From an uncultured Oscillospiraceae bacterium (lineage in GTDB: Bacteria > Bacillota > Clostridia > Oscillospirales > Oscillospiraceae), in assembly GCA_910577525.1 (NCBI GenBank), contig CAJTLI010000082.1, forward strand, positions 1 through 5,782: a stretch of DNA of 5,782 nt, written 5' to 3'. The first letter of the stretch is position 1, and the number at the start of each line of letters is the position of its first letter. Shown here one piece after another: positions 1 through 5,319 of the stretch. A program made the translations under genes and the position numbers. Below the pieces are notes generated by a model. The model was given only the letters and a program-made list of their open reading frames with translations. It ran no database searches and was not told the origin of the DNA.

Positions 1-1674
1 GTATTTCCGCTTGATTTTCTGCTTCTGCATCCACTTGACGAGGGCATTTTTCCGCTGTAATTCCGGGTTGTCCCGGAGGGCGGTCTGCCACGCCAGATTG
101 AGATGTTCCTTTGCCGCCCGCTGTTCCGCTTGGCGCAGGGCGCGGTAGGGCTTGGAGCGGCGGCGGTTCCTCTGCCAGCGCAGCACCCGTCCTACGCCCT
201 GCTCGGCAAACAATTCGCTTTTGTGGGTGGCCTCCACCGCCACATTCTGCCGCTCGGATTCATGTATCTTGCCGTGGAGCTTCATCACTGCCGCCGTTTT
301 CACCATACCACCGGCGCGGGCGGGCAGAGAGGGCTTGCGGTACTCCGGCAAAACCTCCTGCTCAAAGTGGAGACGGCGGCGGGTCCTGCCCGTCTCGCCG
401 TCCGGTTCCGGCTGGAAGGACAAGCGGCGCTTGGTGGGAAGATGCTCCCGCGCCTGCTCCACCTGACCCTCCGCACGTTCCACCCGGCGCACGGCCTTCT
501 GGTATTTCCGGCTGGGCGGCTGGGCGTCCTCCTTCGGCGCGGGGGTGGGGGCACTGTCAGCCGCAGAGGGCGGTTCCTCAAATTGCAGCCGCTTCCGCTC
601 TGAAGAAATGGGCGCGGCGGAGTGGGCGGCTAACTTTGCCGCCTGCCGTTTCTGATACGCTCCACGATCATCCGGCACAGCGGACAGCTCCGGGGCCTTG
701 GGTTCCGGCTGGGGGCTGTCCCGCTGGCGGGTGTCCGCCTCACCGTCAGTAGAAACAGACGGTTCCTCCTGCTGACCGTCCTCCGGCTGGGCGTGGGCGG
801 CATCTGCGGCATGGTCCATCACCTGCCGCTTCTTTACCGCCCGTTTTGCATCAGCAGACGGTTCAGCGTCAGGGGTCTGGGCTGATTCCTTTGTATCCTC
901 AAAATGAAGCCGTCTGCCACCATCGTCCATAAGGCGGGAGGGACGCTGTTCACCGGGGGCCGCAGGCTGGGCGGCATCCGGGGCAAACCGCCGCGCCTGC
1001 CGTTTTTTCATTCTGGCTTTGGTATCTGCTGGCGGCTCACCATCTGAAACAGGCCGTTCGCCCTCCGCATCCTTGAATTGCAGCCGCCCACCGCCCTCTA
1101 CCGGACGGGGCGGACGCTTCGCCGGGGGCTTCTGTCCCTTGCCGGGAGGCCGGTTCTGCATGGGAGCGTCCCCAGCAGTGCGCATAGCCTGATCTTCCAG
1201 AGAACGGGCGGCGTTCGGGGTGTGCTTTGCCGCCTGCCGCTGCTTGGATTTTTTACGGTTCTTCCGCTTGCGGCGCTTCCGGGAGGCTGGCGGCGGGGGC
1301 GGGTCCTCGCTGCCGGTGGGAGCGGCCATCATGGGCGCGTCCGCCGCCATCCGCATGGACGGAGTGTCCGGCACGGGAGCCTCCGGGACGCTGGCGGGTT
1401 CCGGGGTGGCATAGGCCGCTTCCTCTGCCGTCTGCTGGACGGGCCGGGGCTGTTTCCGCCGTTTCTTGCCAGAGGAAGTGGAATCGCCGTCACTCCGCTG
1501 AACCGCGCGGTGGCCCGCCGCCTGTTCCTGGGGACGGGCCGGACCGAAGGATACATCCGCCGTCCGCTGGCTGACGCGCTTTTCCTCGCCGGTAGCCATG
1601 TTTTGCTCCACCAGACCGTCCCGGCCCAGCTTCTGCACCGTTTTCGCCCTGGCTTGGAACCGTTTGCCGCTCAT
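1..1674 (-). CDS. CD1108-type ICE protein, N-terminal cytoplasmic region (3' end cut by window edge)
   Basis: The frame is open from ATG at 1674 to base 1 (558 codons) with no stop, so the C-terminus lies outside the window. A GGAGG at 1682-1686, seven bases upstream, and an ATGA overlap with the previous gene fix the start. The visible part has no membrane segment. Residues 1-400 are low complexity, rich in Pro, Ala, Glu, Arg and Lys, with a five-proline run (125-129), basic clusters GKKRRK (69-74) and RKRRKRKNRKKSK (132-144), and degenerate repeats built on RLxF and KRQA. Residues about 390-558 are more ordered and helical (KAVRRVERAEGQVEQAREHL, then HGKIHESERQNVAVEATHKS, ending KQKIKRKY). 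This stretch resembles what I recall of CD1108-family proteins just before their membrane segment. Known members continue into an extracellular peptidoglycan-hydrolase domain that helps the conjugation channel cross the wall; that part is not visible, so the role is inferred from family and position. The long arm may bind DNA or channel partners, which is speculation. Confidence 0.8.
   Translation of the reverse strand, partial: MSGKRFQARAKTVQKLGRDGLVEQNMATGEEKRVSQRTADVSFGPARPQEQAAGHRAVQRSDGDSTSSGKKRRKQPRPVQQTAEEAAYATPEPASVPEAPVPDTPSMRMAADAPMMAAPTGSEDPPPPPASRKRRKRKNRKKSKQRQAAKHTPNAARSLEDQAMRTAGDAPMQNRPPGKGQKPPAKRPPRPVEGGGRLQFKDAEGERPVSDGEPPADTKARMKKRQARRFAPDAAQPAAPGEQRPSRLMDDGGRRLHFEDTKESAQTPDAEPSADAKRAVKKRQVMDHAADAAHAQPEDGQQEEPSVSTDGEADTRQRDSPQPEPKAPELSAVPDDRGAYQKRQAAKLAAHSAAPISSERKRLQFEEPPSAADSAPTPAPKEDAQPPSRKYQKAVRRVERAEGQVEQAREHLPTKRRLSFQPEPDGETGRTRRRLHFEQEVLPEYRKPSLPARAGGMVKTAAVMKLHGKIHESERQNVAVEATHKSELFAEQGVGRVLRWQRNRRRSKPYRALRQAEQRAAKEHLNLAWQTALRDNPELQRKNALVKWMQKQKIKRKY
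796..1086 (-). repeat. Tandem ~58-residue degenerate protein repeat within the CD1108-type gene
   Basis: Two copies start exactly 58 codons apart, at residues 197 and 255 of the CD1108-type protein. Over their first 39 positions they align without gaps with 18 identities. The shared pattern is RLxF, one residue, D, then DxEPxAD, K, KKRQ, and AxDAA. Weaker traces lie outside this span: (Q/K)RQAAK-type motifs at residues 145 and 342, further RLxF motifs at 362, 417 and 434, and a pair of MRxAxDAPM motifs at 107 and 164, 57 residues apart. Similarity is clear in protein but only moderate in DNA, so the duplication looks old. Confidence 0.7.
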
Positions 1675-2468
1675 AGAGCCGCCTCCGGGGTCTTATGCTC
1701 TTTATCCGGCGCGGGGGCGGGCTGGGCAGCGGCTTCCGCCCGTTTCTCCGCCAATGCCTGCCGGATGGAGGGCTTTTTCTCAGCCTGACGCTCCGCCCGC
1801 GCCTCCCGTGCAGCCTCCGCCGACAGCTCCAAACTCTCCATCCCGCCGATAGCGGCAAGGGTAGCGTTGTTCATGCCGGACAGCAGCTTTTGTGTGGTCC
1901 GCATGGGGGCCAGCACCACGGACTGAAAACGCCCCTCCTGCCCGCCGTCCACCGTCTGCGTCTCCTTGCCGGTCAGGGTACGTCCGGCGTTCTTCAAATG
2001 ACCGCCCACGCTCCGCAGCTCATGGCCGATGCTCTCCACCTTTTCAATGTTCTGCTTTGTATCGGAAAGCATTCCGCTGATCTTCTCCTGCAAGGATTCC
2101 AGCACATTTTTAACGCCTATGGCGGACACAGCCCTGTCCAGCGCCGACACGCCCGCCTCCTTGAAATTTTCCACAGCATTTTTGGCGCAATCCGTGATTC
2201 TCTCCCGCAGATCATCCAGAACCTCCCGCGCCTGATCTACCTTGTGCCCCAGGGCTTCCACCATTCGGCCAACAGCCTTTTTCGCTGGGGATTCCTGGGC
2301 CTGGGCAAGCTGCTGGCGGACCTCCTGCAATTCCTGGGATACAGCCTCGAATTGCCGGGTCATGCCGTCCATGTAGAACATCAGGAGAGACAAATCCTGC
2401 GCCTGCCCCTGCCGGTTGTTTTCCTCCAGCAGCTTCATAAACTGCTGAATCGTCTCATTACTCTGCAA
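1671..2468 (-). CDS. DUF6674-type ICE protein, helical/coiled coil
   Basis: This is a 265-residue soluble protein with no signal peptide or membrane segment, predicted mostly helical. Heptad-like stretches lie at about 36-57 (FEAVSQELQEVRQQLAQAQ), 70-95 and 120-155. A conserved-looking central part (GVSALDRAVSAIGVKNVLES; TVDGGQEGRFQSVVLAPMR) is followed by an Ala/Glu/Arg-rich tail containing EKKPSIRQALAEK (230-242) and a Pro/Ala-rich end. I recognise it from memory as the DUF6674-type protein found between VirB4 and CD1108 in Tn1549-like elements; its function is unknown. It may be a scaffold or accessory factor of the secretion channel, by position only. Its stop overlaps the next gene's ATG by four bases (ATGA). 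The start is uncertain: TTG at 2468 is the first accepted start codon after an in-frame TGA at 2481-2483, but it sits 17 bases from its GGAGGT. An ATA at 2475-2477 has ideal spacing and would add three residues. Confidence 0.8.
   Translation of the reverse strand: MQSNETIQQFMKLLEENNRQGQAQDLSLLMFYMDGMTRQFEAVSQELQEVRQQLAQAQESPAKKAVGRMVEALGHKVDQAREVLDDLRERITDCAKNAVENFKEAGVSALDRAVSAIGVKNVLESLQEKISGMLSDTKQNIEKVESIGHELRSVGGHLKNAGRTLTGKETQTVDGGQEGRFQSVVLAPMRTTQKLLSGMNNATLAAIGGMESLELSAEAAREARAERQAEKKPSIRQALAEKRAEAAAQPAPAPDKEHKTPEAAL
1743..1781 (-). repeat. EKKPSI tail motif, copy 1 (DUF6674-type gene)
   Basis: This stretch encodes EKKPSIRQALAEK near the C-terminus of the DUF6674-type protein. It matches EKKPSIKAQLAAK, encoded at 5374-5412 near the C-terminus of the DUF3849-type protein. 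Nine of 13 residues agree without gaps (EKKPSI, then L, A and K), and 16 of the first 18 bases are identical. Both copies follow a Gln-rich linker and precede a Pro/Ala/Lys tail, although the two proteins are otherwise unrelated. Confidence 0.65.
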
Positions 2469-2485
2469 TGGGTCTATGGGTCAGC

Positions 2486-2494
2486 ACCTCCTTT
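2486..2494 (-). promoter_or_regulatory. Ribosome binding site of the DUF6674-type gene, with unusual start spacing
   Basis: On the minus strand AAAGGAGGT directly follows and partly overlaps the VirB4 stop codon (TAA, 2493-2495). Eight bases after GGAGGT comes ATA (2475-2477), and 17 bases after it comes the in-frame TTG (2466-2468). No ATG or GTG lies in this frame between the upstream TGA (2481-2483) and the TTG. The ribosome must therefore use a distant TTG or a rare ATA start. Confidence 0.75.
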
Positions 2495-4967
2495 ACTGCG
2501 CCGCAAGGTCCTCCAAGCGGGTGGTCATGATTTCATAGAGTTCCGTATCCTTCGGGAAATGGTCCACAAAGGGGATAATGACGCTCCCGAAGAACAAAAG
2601 CCCCTCGCCAGCGTTGGAGTTGGTCACATAGCCGAGCTGGTGAGGGGAGATATTGAGCTGCTTCGCCAGGATTTGCCGGTCGCCGCCCGCCTGATTGAGC
2701 ATATACACAAAATCGGAGTTTTCAAAAATGTTCTCAATTTCGCGGGAAGAAAGCAAATCCTTGACGTTTTGGGTAATTCCAGTGGGAATCCCGCCCCACT
2801 TTCTGAACCGTTTCCAAATCTCCACCGTGTAGGCGGCGGTCTGTTCCTCCCGGAGAAGCAGGTGCATTTCGTCAATGTAGAGGCGGGTGGACTTGTGGGC
2901 CTCCCGGTTCTCACTGACCCGGCCCCACACCTGGTCCTGGACTACCTGCATACCGAACTTTTTAAGCTGTTTCCCCAGCTTCTTAATCACATAGCACACG
3001 ATCCGGCTGTTGATTTTCACGTTGGTCCGGTGGTTAAATACGTTCAGACTGCCGGAAACGTAAATTTCCAGCGCCGTGGCAAGCCGCTGGGCCTCCGGCT
3101 CCGGCTGTTGGCAGAGAAGCGCGTGGAGGTCCCCCAGCACCGGCATTTTCTCAGGCCGGGGGTCTTGCAGGTACTCCCGGTAGACCATATGGACGCAGCG
3201 GTCCACCACCGTTTTCTCCACCGGCTCCAACCCGGCCTTGCCGCCCACAATCAGCTCCATGAGTGAGAGGATGAAGTCGCTTTTCAGCGTCAGGGGGTTA
3301 TCATCCTCCGAGTAGTTGAGGGTTATGTCCATGGGGTTGATGTACTGGTCGGAGGTGGGGGAAATGTCGATCACCTGCCCGCCCAGCCGCCGGACCAGGG
3401 GCGAATATTCGTCCTCCGGGTCGATGATGGCAATATCGTCCGTGGTAATAAGGAAAGCGTTGGTGATCTCCCGCTTGGCGGAGAAGGATTTGCCGGAACC
3501 AGGGGTTCCGAGGATTAACCCGTTGGGGTTTTTCAAACGCTTGCGGTCGGCCAGAATCAGGTTATTGGAAAGAGCGTTCAGGCCGTAGTAGAGGGCTTCA
3601 CCCTGCATAAAAAGCTCCTGGGTGGTAAAGGGCACGAATATGGCGGTACTGCTGGTGGTGAGGCCCCGCTGAATGGCGATCTGGTTGAGGCCCAGGGGGA
3701 GGGAGGACATTAGCCCTTGCTCCTGCTGGTAGTCCAGCCGCCGCAGGGCGCAGTTGTACTTTTGGGCGATGCCCGCCGCCTGGAACACGTTGTTCTCCAA
3801 CTTCTGCCGCGTCTCCGCCGTGTTCATTACCAGCATGGTGACGAGGAACATCCGCTCATTCCGGGATTGCAGGTCCTCCAAAAGCGTCTTGGCCTCCGCG
3901 CCATAGGTGGCGAGATCAGAGGGGATGATGTCCATATCGTATCCGCTTCTGACGGCCTTTTTCTGCTCCTCAATGGTCATTTTCTGCAAATCGGTGATCT
4001 TCCGCTTCACATTTTTAATGGCCGCGCTCTGGTCAATGGACTGGATATGGAGCGTGACCACCATGCTGCTTTCCAGGTCCAGGAAGTCCGCCAACATCCG
4101 GTCGGTCAGCTCCGGGGCCAGGATTTGCAGGAAGGACATTGCCCCGTAGGTCCTGCCGATCTGGAACATCCGGCCATTCTTGAAGGTGAAGCTGTCCGGG
4201 GCGATGAAGTCCTTGCTGGAAAGGCCGGTCTTGCAGATCGCGTCCCAGGCGAACCGGAATTTCTGGTTGTCCGCTGGGTGGAACATCTTATGGAGGACGG
4301 CCAGCCGCTCATAGCCATTGAGGGAGTGCGCCCGCACCCCCAGGGTCTTGAAGTTAGCCAGCACATCCGCCTCAATGCGTTCCAGTCGGGGCTTGGCCTC
4401 CTTCAGACTGTCCGCCTCCACGCCGAACGTGATGTACTTGGTTTTGGTCAGGCCGTTGTTCCCCTTGGAGAGCTGGCCTTTCAGCATATCCGAGTATTCC
4501 TCCCGGATGGAGTTGAAGGCGTCCGCCTGATCGGGGATATGGATGGACTGGCGCTGTTCCTCCATATCGGCGGGTTGGTTGAGGAAGGAGAACTGGACCC
4601 GGATGGAGCTGTCAAAGTAGTTGAGAAAATCACACCAATTCTCAAAAATCAGGTTTTTGTCCTCGTTTTGCGCCAACTGATAGTTAATATCGTAAAATTG
4701 TACCTGCTTGGTGAAAAACCGCTCCGACACCACGCAGATACCGTCCCGGCACATCTCCCGGTAGGGAATGGTCTGCTGGGCAGTCCGGGGGATTTTACCG
4801 TCCCGCTTGGCCTTCTGGACGGAAGCGGACAGCCGCCGCTTCTGGCGGCTGGTGAGTTTGGCGTTCGGGGTCAGGCGGATGGTGTCCCGCAGATCAGCCT
4901 TATCTTTTTTGTGCTGTCTTTTTGCGGCTTGCAGATTTTTTACCTGCTTTGCCTGCTGTTTTTGCAA
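2493..4967 (-). CDS. VirB4-like conjugal transfer ATPase, CD1110 type
   Basis: This 824-residue cytoplasmic, membrane-associated ATPase powers assembly of and transport through the type IV secretion channel, working with the VirB3-like PrgI protein encoded just upstream. A basic N-terminus (1-62) leads into the VirB4 N-terminal domain (about 70-430, with FYDINYQLAQNEDK at 91-104). The C-terminal RecA-like ATPase domain follows. It shows Walker A GTPGSGKS (487-494), a DPEDEY motif (516-521), Walker B LYIDE (696-700) followed by MHLLL, and the GITQN motif (730-734). The end FVDHFPKDTELYEIMTT is typical. Length is normal and the frame is intact, so it is probably functional. The start is TTG at 4967: AAAAGGAGGT lies eight bases upstream, an in-frame TGA at 4995-4997 closes the frame, no ATG or GTG lies between, and the next Met is residue 72. 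The gene overlaps the PrgI gene by 68 bases. One oddity is CYVIKKLG (658-665), where I recall CFDIKELG in relatives. Confidence 0.97.
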   Translation of the reverse strand: MQKQQAKQVKNLQAAKRQHKKDKADLRDTIRLTPNAKLTSRQKRRLSASVQKAKRDGKIPRTAQQTIPYREMCRDGICVVSERFFTKQVQFYDINYQLAQNEDKNLIFENWCDFLNYFDSSIRVQFSFLNQPADMEEQRQSIHIPDQADAFNSIREEYSDMLKGQLSKGNNGLTKTKYITFGVEADSLKEAKPRLERIEADVLANFKTLGVRAHSLNGYERLAVLHKMFHPADNQKFRFAWDAICKTGLSSKDFIAPDSFTFKNGRMFQIGRTYGAMSFLQILAPELTDRMLADFLDLESSMVVTLHIQSIDQSAAIKNVKRKITDLQKMTIEEQKKAVRSGYDMDIIPSDLATYGAEAKTLLEDLQSRNERMFLVTMLVMNTAETRQKLENNVFQAAGIAQKYNCALRRLDYQQEQGLMSSLPLGLNQIAIQRGLTTSSTAIFVPFTTQELFMQGEALYYGLNALSNNLILADRKRLKNPNGLILGTPGSGKSFSAKREITNAFLITTDDIAIIDPEDEYSPLVRRLGGQVIDISPTSDQYINPMDITLNYSEDDNPLTLKSDFILSLMELIVGGKAGLEPVEKTVVDRCVHMVYREYLQDPRPEKMPVLGDLHALLCQQPEPEAQRLATALEIYVSGSLNVFNHRTNVKINSRIVCYVIKKLGKQLKKFGMQVVQDQVWGRVSENREAHKSTRLYIDEMHLLLREEQTAAYTVEIWKRFRKWGGIPTGITQNVKDLLSSREIENIFENSDFVYMLNQAGGDRQILAKQLNISPHQLGYVTNSNAGEGLLFFGSVIIPFVDHFPKDTELYEIMTTRLEDLAAQ

Positions 4968-5319
4968 TCGCGTGTACCTCCTTTTCGTGGTGGTTCAGCC
5001 GCTCCATGGCGGCATACAGATTGTCGGTCTGGTACGGGCGGACTTTGGGTGCGAGGAACTGCGCCCGGATGAAGTGGCCCAGCACCTTCTCTAAGGGCTG
5101 GCCGTCCTTTTCGTAGATGCCGAACAGGAAGAAGGGCAGCATAAGGCCGATCATCAGCAGAGCCGCCGCCTCGTTGCCGATGCTGTTCCGGGTGAGCATA
5201 TAGGTGGGTACGCCAATCAGACCGCCCGCGCCGAAGCATATGAGCTGCCGCTGGGTCAGATTGAACGCCACCTTCGTCTTTACTCTGGCGAGGTCTTTCG
5301 GGACAGGGACAAAGGGCAT
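4900..5319 (-). CDS. PrgI-family (VirB3-like) inner-membrane T4SS protein
   Basis: This 139-residue small membrane protein has two hydrophobic segments, about residues 24-43 (starting QLICFGAGGLIGVP) and 52-69 (AALLMIGLMLPFFLFGIY). It begins with a short cytoplasmic MPFVPVPKDL and a KVAFNLTQRQ lead. After the second segment come EKDGQPLEKVLGHFIR and a Lys/Ala/Arg-rich tail (about 110-139). The FNLTQRQ lead, paired helices and position just before VirB4 match the PrgI family, the Gram-positive counterpart of VirB3, which anchors VirB4 at the membrane. The ATG at 5319 directly abuts the TAA of the upstream gene (5320-5322). GGGAGGT (5327-5333) lies seven bases upstream, inside that gene, so translation is probably coupled. 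The last 22 codons and the stop overlap the start of VirB4; that stretch is basic in both frames. No signal peptide is expected or seen. Confidence 0.92.
   Translation of the reverse strand: MPFVPVPKDLARVKTKVAFNLTQRQLICFGAGGLIGVPTYMLTRNSIGNEAAALLMIGLMLPFFLFGIYEKDGQPLEKVLGHFIRAQFLAPKVRPYQTDNLYAAMERLNHHEKEVHAIAKTAGKAGKKSASRKKTAQKR
4976..4985 (-). promoter_or_regulatory. Strong ribosome binding site selecting the VirB4 TTG start
   Basis: AAAAGGAGGT on the minus strand ends eight bases before TTG at 4967. It lies inside the PrgI coding sequence, upstream of the 68-base overlap. In the VirB4 frame no ATG or GTG occurs between the TGA at 4995-4997 and this TTG, so this site is what fixes the start. 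Confidence 0.85.

Noticed and set aside
313..339. RKPSLPARA in the CD1108-type protein (residues 446-454) as a third KKPSI-type tail motif
   Set aside because: It shares only KPS plus a hydrophobic residue, is not near a C-terminus, and does not follow the L, A, K spacing of the other two copies.
1086..1674. A possible recent DNA duplication or phase-variable repeat tract in the low-complexity part of the CD1108-type gene
   Set aside because: The repeats are visible in protein but diverged in DNA, and there is no perfect tandem short repeat that would slip.
103..1788. Several plus-strand frames (103-603, 111-752, 1078-1788) opposite the CD1108-type gene
   Set aside because: The translations are Arg/Pro/Gly-rich noise. 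The minus strand here has a single 558-codon frame with a good ribosome binding site and family-like sequence.
1490..1858. A 122-codon minus-strand frame spanning the DUF6674/CD1108 junction
   Set aside because: It is out of frame with both supported genes and overlaps each; the translation is Arg-rich with no domain. The ATGA-coupled pair explains the region better.
2469..2492. A promoter or terminator between the VirB4 and DUF6674-type genes
   Set aside because: The gap is only 24 bases and is occupied by the ribosome binding site; no inverted repeat with a T-run and no promoter boxes are visible.
1695..3266. A 523-codon open frame on the plus strand, antisense to VirB4 and the DUF6674-type gene
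   Set aside because: It lies opposite two genes with clear family motifs, and its translation is His/Leu/Arg/Pro-rich with no recognisable domain. The strong G/C third-position bias of the true genes removes stops from antisense frames.
3717..5072. A 451-codon open frame on the plus strand, opposite VirB4 and PrgI
   Set aside because: This is the same shadow effect: no family motif, composition mirrors the opposite strand, and it crosses a real gene boundary.
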